The notes under the pieces: model-generated
Told to the model about the DNA's origin: nothing
The model's input: the letters and a program-made list of their open reading frames with translations, nothing else
Databases searched by the model: none
Assembly (NCBI RefSeq): GCF_049943125.1
Contig: NZ_CP188040.1
Coordinates: 2,480,001-2,544,000 of the forward strand
Length of the DNA: 64,000 nt
Reading direction: 5' to 3'
Origin: JAEXZL01 sp049943125
GTDB lineage: Bacteria > Bacillota > Clostridia > Clostridiales > Clostridiaceae
Part shown: piece after piece, positions 1 to 8,890 of the stretch
Numbering within the stretch: the stretch's first letter is position 1
How the letters are laid out: each line of letters starts with the position of its first letter
Translations under genes and position numbers: made by a program

Positions 1-1
1 T

Positions 2-856
2 GGCTTATTCTATAATGCATCACTTTTTGGAGAAGCTGGCTATGATAGCCCAGAAACCTTTGAAGAGATGTTTGCTTTAGGGGAAAAAGCTAAAAGTGAA
101 GGCTCAGCTTTATTTACATATCCTACTACAGGATATTTTGATGCCTTTTTCTATGCTTTATTAAATGAAGTAGCAGGGGCTGAAACCTTTGCTAAGCTAA
201 TGAACTATGATGTAGAGGCATGGAAAAGCGATGAAGTTAGACAAGCTTTTGATATAGTTGGAGAACTTGCAAAGTATACTCATGAAAATACTGTAGCACA
301 GGCTAATGGTAATGACTTTACTAAAAATCAACAGCTAGTATTAGATAACAAGGCTTTATTTATTCCTAATGGAACCTGGCTTCCAGGGGAAATGAAGGAT
401 GCACCTAGAGCTGATGGCTTTGAATGGGGCTTTACTGCATTACCAAAGGTAACTGAAGAAGGAGATTCTTATTCCTTTACCTTCTTTGAACAGATGTTTA
501 TCCCTTCTGGTGCTGCCAATGAAGACTTAGCTAAAGAATTTATGGCTTATATGTATTCTGATGAAGCAGCAAAAACCATCTATGAGTTAGGTGGAGCTGT
601 TCAGCCAATAACCACTGCTTCTTCCTTAATAGGAGAAGACGATCCTAACAAGCTTTATTACTCTGTTTATGATAATGGCGCTAAAGCTGCAATGGGTGGT
701 TTTGCATCTGTAACTGCTGTAGAAGGTGTTGACCTAGTTAGTGCCGATGGAATCCTTTTTGGAACAATAAACTCTGTTGTTAATGGTACAAAGACTGTTT
801 CAGAGTGGTATGACGAAGTAGTAAAGGCTGTAGAAGCTATAAGTGCAGCACAATAA
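2..856 (+). CDS. Sugar ABC transporter substrate-binding protein (5' truncated)
   Basis: C-terminal part of an extracellular solute-binding protein of the carbohydrate uptake ABC family. The reading frame is open from base 2 and its start lies outside the window, so the signal peptide and lipobox cannot be seen. About 284 residues remain. Features typical of the family are the aromatic and acidic patches, the segment KEFMAYMYSDEAAKTIYE near the C-terminal lobe, and the two permease genes that follow directly. It should deliver an oligosaccharide to the permeases at 919-2703. The downstream kinase and GH112 phosphorylase suggest galacto-N-biose or lacto-N-biose as ligand; that is inference from context. 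No ATPase gene accompanies the permeases in view, so a shared MsmK/MalK-type ATPase encoded elsewhere is likely. Confidence 0.88.
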   Translation, partial: GLFYNASLFGEAGYDSPETFEEMFALGEKAKSEGSALFTYPTTGYFDAFFYALLNEVAGAETFAKLMNYDVEAWKSDEVRQAFDIVGELAKYTHENTVAQANGNDFTKNQQLVLDNKALFIPNGTWLPGEMKDAPRADGFEWGFTALPKVTEEGDSYSFTFFEQMFIPSGAANEDLAKEFMAYMYSDEAAKTIYELGGAVQPITTASSLIGEDDPNKLYYSVYDNGAKAAMGGFASVTAVEGVDLVSADGILFGTINSVVNGTKTVSEWYDEVVKAVEAISAAQ

Positions 857-873
857 TAAGATATTTAACTAGT

Positions 874-895
874 CACGATGGTATTAGCCATCGTG
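874..895 (+). promoter_or_regulatory. Hairpin between binding-protein and permease genes
   Basis: An 8-bp perfect stem (CACGATGG with CCATCGTG) and a 6-base loop lie in the gap after the binding-protein gene, followed by a short T-rich stretch. Such hairpins commonly protect the upstream message or partly terminate transcription, so that the binding protein is made in excess over the permeases. The function here is inferred. Confidence 0.6.
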
Positions 896-918
896 GCTCT
901 TTTAAGAGGAGGTAAAGA

Positions 919-1809
919 GTGAAAAATAAAGGAAATAATCTTTTTATAGGGATTTGCTTGGCTCCAGCAGTAATTCTATTTGGAGTTTTTATGGTTTATC
1001 CTACACTTAATGTATTTAGAATGTCCTTGTATAAGTGGGGAGGGCTTACAGCAAATAAGACCTTTGTTGGGTTTAACAATTTTAAGATAATACTTAAGGA
1101 TATGAATTTCTTGAGGTCCTTTCAAAATACTCTTTTTCTCATTGTGGTGGTAACTATCGTTACCCTATCTCTAGCAATAATTATTGCTGCCATATTAGTT
1201 AAGGAGAATATTAAGGGACAAAATTTCTATAGAGTTATATTTTATATACCTAACATTCTTTCAGTCGTAGTAATATCTTCTATCTTTTCTGCTATATATG
1301 ATCCAAGCATGGGCCTCTTAAATGGATTATTCAGGCTATTTAGCGGGGAAGGCTATAAGAGTATTCAGTTTCTCGGAAACCAGGGGATAGTTATTTATTC
1401 AATAGCTGGAGCTATGATCTGGCAGGCTATTGGTTATTATATGGTAATGTATATGGCAAGCATGAGCTCTATACCAGTACATCTATACGAGGCTGCAGAT
1501 TTAGAAGGAGCAGGAAGGATAAAGCAGTTCTTTTCCATAACATTGCCACTGGTATGGAACACCGTTAGAACAACCCTGACCTTTTTTGTAATAAGTACTA
1601 TAAATTTAAGCTTCCTTTTTGTAAAGGTAATGACTGGAGGAGGACCTGATGGAGCCTCTGAGGTATTCCTCAGCTATTTATATAAGCAAGCTTATAATAA
1701 TGCAAGCTATGGATATGGAATGGCTATAGGAGTTGTGGTATTTCTCTTTTCCTTTGCTTTATCTGCAATAATTAATAAAGCAACCAAGAGAGATGTAATA
1801 CAGTATTAG
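919..1809 (+). CDS. Sugar ABC transporter permease, MalF/UgpA type
   Basis: Inner-membrane permease of 296 residues, first of a pair. It shows an N-terminal membrane segment (about residues 10-30), further hydrophobic segments, and the EAA loop EAADLEGAGRIKQFFSITLP (about residues 190-210), which contacts the ATPase. The start is GTG, chosen because AGAGGAGG lies 8 bases upstream and no ATG fits better. It forms a heterodimer with the next gene product, 12 bases downstream, and takes substrate from the binding protein encoded upstream. The substrate is probably the disaccharide handled by the GH112 phosphorylase at 5031-7190 (inference from operon context). Confidence 0.93.
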   Translation: MKNKGNNLFIGICLAPAVILFGVFMVYPTLNVFRMSLYKWGGLTANKTFVGFNNFKIILKDMNFLRSFQNTLFLIVVVTIVTLSLAIIIAAILVKENIKGQNFYRVIFYIPNILSVVVISSIFSAIYDPSMGLLNGLFRLFSGEGYKSIQFLGNQGIVIYSIAGAMIWQAIGYYMVMYMASMSSIPVHLYEAADLEGAGRIKQFFSITLPLVWNTVRTTLTFFVISTINLSFLFVKVMTGGGPDGASEVFLSYLYKQAYNNASYGYGMAIGVVVFLFSFALSAIINKATKRDVIQY

Positions 1810-1821
1810 AAGGGGGATATT

Positions 1822-2703
1822 ATGAAAAGCAATAAGATGAAATCAGTAGATAAGTTATATAAGGCTTTTATATATGTTGCCCTCATTACTCTGGCAATAA
1901 CTATAATAGTTCCTGTTTTATGGGTCTTTATGGCTTCAATAAAAGAAAATGTAGAGTTTTACGGCAATCCTTGGGCACTTCCTAAGGGCTTCTATTTCCA
2001 AAATTTTATTGATGCAATAGAAAAAGCAAGGATGGGCGAGTACTTTGTAAACTCTATAATAGTAACAATAACAGCATTAGTGTTATTACTTGTTATAGCA
2101 GTGCCTGCATCCTATGTGCTAGCGCGTTTTGATTTTAAAGGGAAAAAAATCATTGAAGGCCTCTTAATGGGAGGACTATTTATTAATGTTAACTATATAG
2201 TAGTTCCAATATTTTTAATGCTATTAGATTTGGACAAATATATCAGAGGTACTTGGGGGACAGGATTTTTCTTAGACAATAAATTTATTCTTGCGCTAGT
2301 ATATGCCTCCACAGCAATACCTTTCACCGTATATCTTATGTCAAATTATTTTAAAACTCTATCAAAAGCCTATGAGGAGGCAGCTTATGTGGATGGAGCT
2401 AGTAATTTTACTACCATGGTTAAAATAATGATACCCATGGCGAAGCCTAGTATTGTTACGGTGATACTATTTAACTTTTTATCCTTCTGGAATGAATATA
2501 TTATAGCTCTGACCTTGATGCCTAATTCTTCTAAGACACTTCCTGTAGGACTAATTAATCTAATGCAATCTCAAAAAGCAGCAGCTAATTATGGTCAGAT
2601 GTATGCTGGACTGGTTATAGTAATGCTTCCGACCTTGATTTTGTATGTATTAGTTCAGAAGAGGCTTACAGAGGGTATGACCTTAGGTGGAGTGAAGGAA
2701 TAG
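1822..2703 (+). CDS. Sugar ABC transporter permease, MalG/UgpE type
   Basis: Second permease (293 residues) of the same importer. An N-terminal transmembrane segment (about residues 15-37) precedes several others, and the EAA motif EEAAYVDGASNFTTMVKIMI (about residues 188-208) is intact. The C-terminal segment ends with the family's typical EGMTLGGVKE. The ribosome binding site AGAAGGGGG lies just before the ATG. It pairs with the MalF-type subunit encoded 12 bases upstream and needs an ATPase that is not encoded in the window. Confidence 0.93.
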   Translation: MKSNKMKSVDKLYKAFIYVALITLAITIIVPVLWVFMASIKENVEFYGNPWALPKGFYFQNFIDAIEKARMGEYFVNSIIVTITALVLLLVIAVPASYVLARFDFKGKKIIEGLLMGGLFINVNYIVVPIFLMLLDLDKYIRGTWGTGFFLDNKFILALVYASTAIPFTVYLMSNYFKTLSKAYEEAAYVDGASNFTTMVKIMIPMAKPSIVTVILFNFLSFWNEYIIALTLMPNSSKTLPVGLINLMQSQKAAANYGQMYAGLVIVMLPTLILYVLVQKRLTEGMTLGGVKE

Positions 2704-2754
2704 TAGGTTTCAACTTAAAAAATAATTGGATAAGAAGAAAAGAGGTGCTTATCT

Positions 2755-2934
2755 GTGGGAAATTTTAAAAATATAATCATGCTTGTGATTTTTATTATAT
2801 CGGTATTCCTAACCTTTATAGGCCATAAAATTATTTCCTATAAAGGCTTAGTTATGATGCTCCTGGGGCTTATAGGAATTTTGACAGTTCTATATTTATA
2901 CAATCAAACCTATGCAGCTAGGGATAAAAAATAA
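2755..2934 (+). CDS. Small membrane protein in the disaccharide operon (DUF6903-like?)
   Basis: A 59-residue open frame starting with GTG, with AGAGGTG 8 bases upstream. The protein has two predicted membrane segments (about residues 6-23 and 30-50), a short cationic loop (HKIISYK) and a charged C-terminus (RDKK). It lies between the permease genes and the nucleotidyltransferase, and its end runs up to the next gene's ribosome binding site, so it looks like a true operon member. I recall small proteins called DUF6903 beside sugar ABC transporters in Firmicutes and this may be one, but I cannot confirm it here. Function unknown; an accessory of the importer is a guess. Confidence 0.7.
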   Translation: MGNFKNIIMLVIFIISVFLTFIGHKIISYKGLVMMLLGLIGILTVLYLYNQTYAARDKK

Positions 2935-2962
2935 ATCATTCTGTAAGAGGGGAGCTGATTAT

Positions 2963-3889
2963 ATGGGAAATACTACACTGATAATAATGGCAGCAGGGCT
3001 AGGGTCCAGATATGGAGGTCTTAAGCAGGTAGATCCTGTTGGACCTAATGGAGAAATAATTATAGATTATTCTATTTATGATGCTCTGAGAAGTGGCTTT
3101 AATAAAATTATTTTTGTAATAAAGGAAGAAAATAAAGAAATATTTAAAAGATCAATTGGAGAAAAAATACAGAGATATGTAGATGTGGAGTATGTATATC
3201 AAAGCCTTGAGGATTTGCCGGAGGGCTGTGAGGTTCCTGAGGGAAGGTTAAAGCCTTGGGGAACTGCTCATGCAGTCTATGCCTGTAGAGATGTAGTAAA
3301 AACTCCCTTTGCTGTGATTAATGCTGATGATTATTATGGATATTCTGCTTTTAAAGCTATCCATGATTATCTTAGAGGGGTAGAGGAAGCCTCCGTGGAT
3401 TATACCATGGTTGGTTATAAGCTTAGCAATACCCTGACGGAAAACGGTTATGTTTCTAGGGGGATATGCTCCATAGATGAGAATAGTTATTTAAAGAGCG
3501 TAAAAGAGAGAACTAAGATTTCTAGGTTTTCTGATGGTATTAAATATAGTGAGGATGATAAAAATTGGCAGCTTCTTTCCGATAATAGTACTGTATCTAT
3601 GAATATTTGGGGCTTTACCCCGAGGATATTTTCCTATTTAGAAGCAGAACTACAGCTATTCTTTAAGGGGCTTCATACTAATCCCTTAAAGTCTGAGTGC
3701 TTTCTTCCTAATGTAGTTAACAATATCATCACTGAAAATAACTGTAGGGTAAAGGTGTTGGAGAGCAGAGAAAAATGGTATGGAGTGACCTACAAGGAAG
3801 ATAAGCCTATAGTTCAAAGAGCTATAAGAGAGTTTATAGATAAAGGACTTTATCCTGAAAAACTATGGGAGGCAGACTATAATGAATAA
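2963..3889 (+). CDS. Sugar-1-phosphate nucleotidyltransferase
   Basis: A 308-residue NTP-transferase family protein. The signature MAAGLGSRYGGLKQVDPVGP at the N-terminus binds nucleotide; INADDYYG (about residue 117) holds the metal-binding Asp. ATG 2963 is chosen because AGAGGGGAGC precedes it; an in-frame ATG at 2912 would overlap the small upstream gene and has no ribosome binding site. The neighbouring kinase makes N-acetylhexosamine 1-phosphate and the phosphorylase makes galactose 1-phosphate. This enzyme probably converts one of them to a UDP-sugar (inference). It takes the place where bifidobacterial clusters carry lnpC/lnpD. It overlaps the kinase gene by 8 bases. Confidence 0.85.
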   Translation: MGNTTLIIMAAGLGSRYGGLKQVDPVGPNGEIIIDYSIYDALRSGFNKIIFVIKEENKEIFKRSIGEKIQRYVDVEYVYQSLEDLPEGCEVPEGRLKPWGTAHAVYACRDVVKTPFAVINADDYYGYSAFKAIHDYLRGVEEASVDYTMVGYKLSNTLTENGYVSRGICSIDENSYLKSVKERTKISRFSDGIKYSEDDKNWQLLSDNSTVSMNIWGFTPRIFSYLEAELQLFFKGLHTNPLKSECFLPNVVNNIITENNCRVKVLESREKWYGVTYKEDKPIVQRAIREFIDKGLYPEKLWEADYNE

Positions 3890-4994
3890 TAATTATGAGC
3901 TTGGGACAATAGCAGCTAATTTTTCCTTTGATGGAGATATTATTTCCATAGAGGGCTATGGCGATGGCCATATTAATGATACCTATCTTGTAAAGACTAA
4001 AGCTTCTGAAGGAAAAGAGTTAAAATACATCCTTCAAAGGATTAATCATAATATTTTTAAGGATCCTGAAGGTCTTATGAATAATCTTTCCTTAGTAACC
4101 AGTTATCTAAAAGAAAAGATAATTGAAAGGGGAGGAGATGAGTATAGGGAAACCTTAAATCTTGTGCCGACTAATGAAGGTAAGAGCTTTTATGTAAGTC
4201 CTGAGGGGGATTATTGGAGAAGCTATATATTTATTGAAGGAGCTAGAACCTATCTTATAGTTGAAAATACCATGGATTTTTATAATACGGGAAAAGCATT
4301 AGGAAGGTTTCAAAAGCTCCTGGAGGATTTTCCGGCAGAAAAGCTATGTGAGACTATAAAGGATTTTCATAATACAGAAAAAAGATTTAAAGATTTTACT
4401 ACAGCGGTTAAAGAAAATAAAGCTCAAAGGCTTCATTTAGCTGAAAAGGAAGTAGAGGCCTTCTTAGCACTGGAAAAGGAAACTAAGGTTTTAAACTCAT
4501 TATTAGAGGATGGAAAGCTTCCTTTGCGAGTAACCCATAATGATACAAAGTTTAACAACGTTATGATAGATGATGTTACGAGAGAAGGAATATGTATCAT
4601 TGATTTAGATACGGTGATGCCTGGCTTATCCCTTTATGATTTTGGTGATGCAATAAGATCAGGAGCAACCACAGGAGAAGAGGATGAAGAGGACTTAAGT
4701 AAGGTAGCCTTAGATATGGAGCTCTTTGAAGCCTTTGTTAAGGGATATATGGAAGAGGCTAGGGAGTTCTTAAATGAAGAAGAGATTGCTTTTCTTCCAT
4801 TCTCAGCCATGATAATGACCTATGAATGTGGAATAAGATTCTTAGCTGATTTCTTAGAAGGGGATGTGTATTTTAAGGTTCATAAGGAGAATCACAATTT
4901 ATTCAGGGCCAGAACTCAGCTTAAGATGGTTCAGGATATACAGGGAAAAATGAATCTAATGACAGAAATAATTAATAAATATAGATTTAACTAA
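3882..4994 (+). CDS. nahK: N-acetylhexosamine 1-kinase (NahK/LnpB-like phosphotransferase)
   Basis: A 370-residue member of the aminoglycoside/choline-kinase-like phosphotransferase fold. It has HNDTKFNNVMID (Brenner motif with catalytic Asp, about residues 219-230) and CIIDLDTVMPG with the metal-binding Asp about 20 residues later. The known family reaction is ATP-dependent phosphorylation of GlcNAc or GalNAc at C1, which recovers the hexosamine released by GH112 phosphorylases. The gene overlaps the nucleotidyltransferase gene by 8 bases and lies 36 bases before the phosphorylase gene, the same functional grouping as lnpB-lnpA of bifidobacteria. The general family is clear; the substrate is inferred from neighbours. 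Confidence 0.85.
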   Translation: MNNNYELGTIAANFSFDGDIISIEGYGDGHINDTYLVKTKASEGKELKYILQRINHNIFKDPEGLMNNLSLVTSYLKEKIIERGGDEYRETLNLVPTNEGKSFYVSPEGDYWRSYIFIEGARTYLIVENTMDFYNTGKALGRFQKLLEDFPAEKLCETIKDFHNTEKRFKDFTTAVKENKAQRLHLAEKEVEAFLALEKETKVLNSLLEDGKLPLRVTHNDTKFNNVMIDDVTREGICIIDLDTVMPGLSLYDFGDAIRSGATTGEEDEEDLSKVALDMELFEAFVKGYMEEAREFLNEEEIAFLPFSAMIMTYECGIRFLADFLEGDVYFKVHKENHNLFRARTQLKMVQDIQGKMNLMTEIINKYRFN

Positions 4995-5030
4995 AGAGAT
5001 TGGAGATAAAATAAGAGGAGCTATAACGCC

Positions 5031-7190
5031 ATGGATAATATAAATAAAGGAAGAGTTACAATACCAACAGATTTAGATATAACTGAAGAGACAATTGAGA
5101 TAATGAAAAGATGGAAGGCCGATGCCATCAGAGATTGTGACGGAACAGAATTTCCTGTTGAGCTCCAAAACAATGGGGCAAAGATATATTCAACTTATTA
5201 TACCACCAGAAAGGACAATCAGTGGGCAAGGAATAATCCTGATGAAATACAGCAGTGTTATATAATGACTGGCTTTCATACTGCTACCGAGGAGAGCCTT
5301 TCCATTAAGCTCATGAGTGGAATCAGTGAGGAGCTTATGAAGGTAAATAGCAGAGATGACATAAAAAGATGGTGGGAGGTAATGGATAGAAGTACAGGTC
5401 TTCCTGTGAAGATAGAGGATTGGGGTTATTCTGAGGAAACAGGAGAAGTAACTATAAAATCCATACCTTACCATGACTATACTGTAAGCTTCCTTGCCTA
5501 TCTTATCTGGGATCCTGTCCATATGTATAATGCCGTGGTAAATGATTGGAAGGACGTGGAGCATCAGATAACCTTTGATGTCCGTCAGCCAAAGACAAGG
5601 GCTTATTCCATGGAAAGACTAAGAAAATATATTGAAGAGAATCCCCATGTAGATGTTATAAGATATACAACCTTTTTCCATCAGTTTACCTTAGTATTTG
5701 ATGAGTTGAAGCGAGAAAAGTATGTGGACTGGTATGGCTATTCTGCTAGTGTAAGTCCATATATATTAGAGCAATTTGAGAAGGAAGTAGGATATTCTTT
5801 TAGACCTGAGTATATTATAGATCAGGGCTATTACAATAACCAATATAGAGTTCCTAGTAAGGAATTTTTAGACTTCCAGAGCTTTCAGAGAAGAGAAGTG
5901 GCAAAGCTAGCTAAAGAGATGGTTGATATAACTCATGAGGGCAATAAAGAAGCCATGATGTTTTTAGGAGACCATTGGATCGGAACTGAGCCTTTCATGG
6001 ATGAATTTAAAACCATAGGTCTTGATGCCCTAGTAGGCAGTGTTGGTAATGGAAGTACCCTTAGATTAATTAGTGATGTTGAAGGAGTAAAGTATAGAGA
6101 AGGAAGGTTCCTTCCTTATTTCTTCCCGGATACCTTCCATGAGGGGGGAGATCCTATAAAAGAGGCTAAGATTAACTGGATAACTGCAAGGCGTGCTATT
6201 CTTAGAAAACCTATTGATAGGATTGGATACGGAGGATATCTAAAGTTAGCACTAGAGTTCCCAGATTTCATAGATTATGTAGAAAGTGTATGTGATGAAT
6301 TTAGACTTCTCTATGATAATATTAAAGGCACTAAGCCTTACTGCGCTAAAAGGGTAGCAGTCCTCAACAGCTGGGGGAAAATGAGAGCTTGGGGCTGCCA
6401 TATGGTTCACCATGCCTTATATCAGAAGGAAAACTATAGCTATGCAGGTATAATTGAGGCTCTGTCAGGAGCGCCCTTTGAGGTTAGCTTTATAAGCTTT
6501 AAGGATATAGAAGAAAATCAGGAAATTCTTAAGGATATAGATGTTATTATCATGGTGGGAGAAGCTGATACAGCTCACACCGGCGGAGATGTTTGGGAAA
6601 ATCCACAGGTTACCTCAGCCATAAGGAGATTTGTTTACCAGGGTGGCGGTATTATTGGTGTAGGTGAGCCTTCAGGCCATCAATATCAGGGGCGTTTTAT
6701 ACAGCTATCTAATGTCTTTGGTGTAGAGAAGGAAACAGGCTTCACCTTAAATTATGATAAGTATAATTGGGATGAGCATGAGCACTTTATCACAGAAGAC
6801 TGCAGAGAAGAGATTGATTTTGGTCATGGAGCACAGAGGATCTATGCCCTACCTGAGGGTAAGATATTAGTTAAAAGGGACAAAGAAGTAAAGCTTGCTG
6901 TTAACCAGTATGGCAGGGGAAGAAGTGTATATATCAGTGGCTTACCTTACTCCTTTGAAAATAGCAGAGTTCTTCACAGAAGCATCCTATGGAGTGCCAA
7001 TGGTGAAGATCAGCTAAGGCATTGGTTTAGCAGCAATTACAATACTGATTTACATGCTTATTTGGATAGCGGCAAATACTGTGTGGTTAACAATACCTTT
7101 GAAACTCAAAATACAACAGTATACAAGGGCAATGGAGAAGCCTTTGAATTGACCTTAAAGCCTAATGAGATTATCTGGTATGAAATATAA
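5031..7190 (+). CDS. lnpA: 1,3-beta-galactosyl-N-acetylhexosamine phosphorylase (GH112)
   Basis: A cytoplasmic enzyme of 719 residues that cleaves galacto-N-biose or lacto-N-biose with phosphate to alpha-galactose 1-phosphate and GalNAc or GlcNAc. The N-terminus (GRVTIPTD...AIRDCDGTEFP) and the FLGDHWIGTEPF segment are typical of GH112. Asp314 aligns with the general acid I recall as Asp313 of the Bifidobacterium longum enzyme, and Arg34 with its Arg32. Pro162-Val163 in WDPVHMYN align with Pro161-Val162 there, a position reported to influence GNB versus LNB preference; Val suggests a dual or LNB-tolerant enzyme, but this is from memory. It is the last gene of the operon and is followed by a terminator. 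Confidence 0.92.
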   Translation: MDNINKGRVTIPTDLDITEETIEIMKRWKADAIRDCDGTEFPVELQNNGAKIYSTYYTTRKDNQWARNNPDEIQQCYIMTGFHTATEESLSIKLMSGISEELMKVNSRDDIKRWWEVMDRSTGLPVKIEDWGYSEETGEVTIKSIPYHDYTVSFLAYLIWDPVHMYNAVVNDWKDVEHQITFDVRQPKTRAYSMERLRKYIEENPHVDVIRYTTFFHQFTLVFDELKREKYVDWYGYSASVSPYILEQFEKEVGYSFRPEYIIDQGYYNNQYRVPSKEFLDFQSFQRREVAKLAKEMVDITHEGNKEAMMFLGDHWIGTEPFMDEFKTIGLDALVGSVGNGSTLRLISDVEGVKYREGRFLPYFFPDTFHEGGDPIKEAKINWITARRAILRKPIDRIGYGGYLKLALEFPDFIDYVESVCDEFRLLYDNIKGTKPYCAKRVAVLNSWGKMRAWGCHMVHHALYQKENYSYAGIIEALSGAPFEVSFISFKDIEENQEILKDIDVIIMVGEADTAHTGGDVWENPQVTSAIRRFVYQGGGIIGVGEPSGHQYQGRFIQLSNVFGVEKETGFTLNYDKYNWDEHEHFITEDCREEIDFGHGAQRIYALPEGKILVKRDKEVKLAVNQYGRGRSVYISGLPYSFENSRVLHRSILWSANGEDQLRHWFSSNYNTDLHAYLDSGKYCVVNNTFETQNTTVYKGNGEAFELTLKPNEIIWYEI

Positions 7191-7235
7191 AAGCATTAAT
7201 GTATATAATAAATTATTTTAGCAATAAATAATATT

Positions 7236-7283
7236 GAAGTATTATGATAGTCCTTTAAGATATTCATAATACTTCTTTTTAAT
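7236..7283 (+). terminator. Terminator of the disaccharide operon
   Basis: A 12-bp perfect inverted repeat (GAAGTATTATGA / TCATAATACTTC) with a 16-base loop is followed by TTTTTAATT. It lies 45 bases after the phosphorylase stop codon. Confidence 0.8.
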
Positions 7284-7363
7284 TAAGTAGAAAAATTCCT
7301 AGGTATTTACAGTGAAAAAATGATAGAATAAAAATAGTATTTTATTTAAAGGAGGACCAATGC

Positions 7364-8659
7364 ATGCAGAAAGCTTTAGCACTGGAATTAATAGATTTTA
7401 TATACGGCGCACCTTCAGCCTTTCATGGAGCTTTAGTAGTTAAAAATCTTCTTGATGAAAAGGGCTTTCTTGAATTAAAAGAGGAAGAAAAGTGGAATCT
7501 TGAAGCTGAAAAAACATATTACGTAACAAGAAATGATTCAGCCATAATTGCCTTTAGAACTGGAAAGAAATGTCCCTGCGAGGCAGGCTTTAAGTTAATT
7601 GGTGCTCATACTGATTCTCCTGGCTTCAGGATAAAGCCTCATCCAGAAATGGTAGCAGAAGGCTCTTATCTTAAGCTGAATACGGAGGTTTACGGTGGAC
7701 CAATACTATCTACATGGTTTGATAGACCTCTAGGTATTGCAGGAAGAGTTGTTTTAAAGGGGGATAATCTCCTTAGACCAGTTCACAGATTAGTGGATAT
7801 AAATAAGCCTGTAGTTATCATTCCTAATCTAGCTATTCATATGAATAGAGAGGTTAATAAGGGTGTGGAGATAAACAGACAGAAGGATGTACTTCCACTT
7901 ATAACCTTAATCAATGATAATTTAGAAAAGGATAATTATCTTCTAGAGCTTATAGCTAATGAGCTTAAGGTGAATAGAGATGAGATTGTTGACTTTGATT
8001 TATTCTTATATGAGTATGAAAAGGGAACCCTGGTAGGTCATAAGGAAGAATTCATATCTGCTTCCCGTTTAGATGATATGGCTATGGTTCATGCGGGTAT
8101 TAAGGCTTTAATCAATGCTGATGCTTCTGAAGGAACTCAGGTTATGGTGTGCTTTGATAATGAAGAAATAGGAAGTGCCACTAAGCAGGGAGCAGACTCA
8201 CAGCTTCTTTCAAATATATTAGAAAGAATAGTTTTAAGTTTTGGTGGTGACAGAGAGGATTACTTTAGGGCTCTATCTAAGTCCTTTATGATTTCAGCTG
8301 ATTTAGCCCATGCTGTTCATCCTAACTATGGAGAAAAGCATGATCCTACTAATAGGCCAGTAATAAACAAAGGACCTGTGATTAAAATATCTGCTAATCA
8401 AAGGTATACTACAGATAGTGATTCCTCAGCAGTATATGAGCTTATATGCAGACAGGTAGAGGTTCCTGTTCAGAAGTTTGTAAATAAATCCGATGTAGTA
8501 GGTGGCTCTACCATAGGACCAATATCCTCAACTCATCTTGATATCCGCTCCGTAGATATTGGAACACCAATATTTGCAATGCACTCTATAAGAGAGCTTG
8601 GAGGAGTAATGGACCATTATTATATCTTAAAGACCTTTGAGGAATTCTATAGGCTGTAA
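7364..8659 (+). CDS. M18 family aminopeptidase
   Basis: A 431-residue metallo-aminopeptidase of family M18 (aspartyl aminopeptidase/ApeB group), cytoplasmic and dodecameric in characterised relatives. Metal-ligand motifs are intact: AHTDSPGFRIKP (about residues 82-94), RLDDMAMVHAG (about 236), CFDNEEIGSATKQGA (about 265) and the C-terminal MHSIRELGG with the last His ligand. It probably releases N-terminal acidic or neutral residues from peptides. The start ATG is placed 8 bases after AAAGGAGG; another ATG 4 bases upstream is out of frame. It appears to be transcribed alone between the disaccharide operon terminator and the beta-glucoside operon. Exact specificity cannot be told from the sequence. 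Confidence 0.93.
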   Translation: MQKALALELIDFIYGAPSAFHGALVVKNLLDEKGFLELKEEEKWNLEAEKTYYVTRNDSAIIAFRTGKKCPCEAGFKLIGAHTDSPGFRIKPHPEMVAEGSYLKLNTEVYGGPILSTWFDRPLGIAGRVVLKGDNLLRPVHRLVDINKPVVIIPNLAIHMNREVNKGVEINRQKDVLPLITLINDNLEKDNYLLELIANELKVNRDEIVDFDLFLYEYEKGTLVGHKEEFISASRLDDMAMVHAGIKALINADASEGTQVMVCFDNEEIGSATKQGADSQLLSNILERIVLSFGGDREDYFRALSKSFMISADLAHAVHPNYGEKHDPTNRPVINKGPVIKISANQRYTTDSDSSAVYELICRQVEVPVQKFVNKSDVVGGSTIGPISSTHLDIRSVDIGTPIFAMHSIRELGGVMDHYYILKTFEEFYRL

Positions 8660-8689
8660 CCCTAATATATAATCTTTCGTGAATTATTT

Positions 8690-8860
8690 AAATAAAATAT
8701 ATAAGAGCTTCTATTAACCTAAATTAGATAAGTGCTATACGCCGCTGGTCTAGTAAGTTGATAAGGAGCTCTTATATTATGATATGTGTTTAGTTAGCTT
8801 TACTAACCTAAAGGGCAAACTTAAAGCTTAAAAGTTAAAATAAAGTAGTTTTTTTTAGTG
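8690..8860 (+). other. Structured intergenic stretch of unknown function
   Basis: Downstream of the aminopeptidase gene the DNA holds an 11-bp perfect inverted repeat (8699-8709 with 8767-8777) enclosing 57 bases that include a locally GC-rich core (GCCGCTGG near 8751). A smaller hairpin follows around 8789-8814, then a T8 run near 8850 flanked by complementary AAAATAA and TTATTTT. No open frame with a ribosome binding site is present. It resembles a folded RNA ending in a terminator. It matches no riboswitch class I can recognise. Confidence 0.4.
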
Positions 8861-8890
8861 CTGTTATTTTAATATTACAAAAATTATACC

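Noticed and set aside
5190..5564. 124-codon minus-strand frame inside the GH112 gene
   Set aside because: It lies fully within a strongly supported gene, has no ribosome binding site and encodes no recognisable pattern.
8800..8820. AAAGGGCAAAC as part of a cyclic di-GMP (GEMM) riboswitch
   Set aside because: The remaining conserved parts of GEMM (GACGCAAAGCC and tetraloop receptor) are absent.
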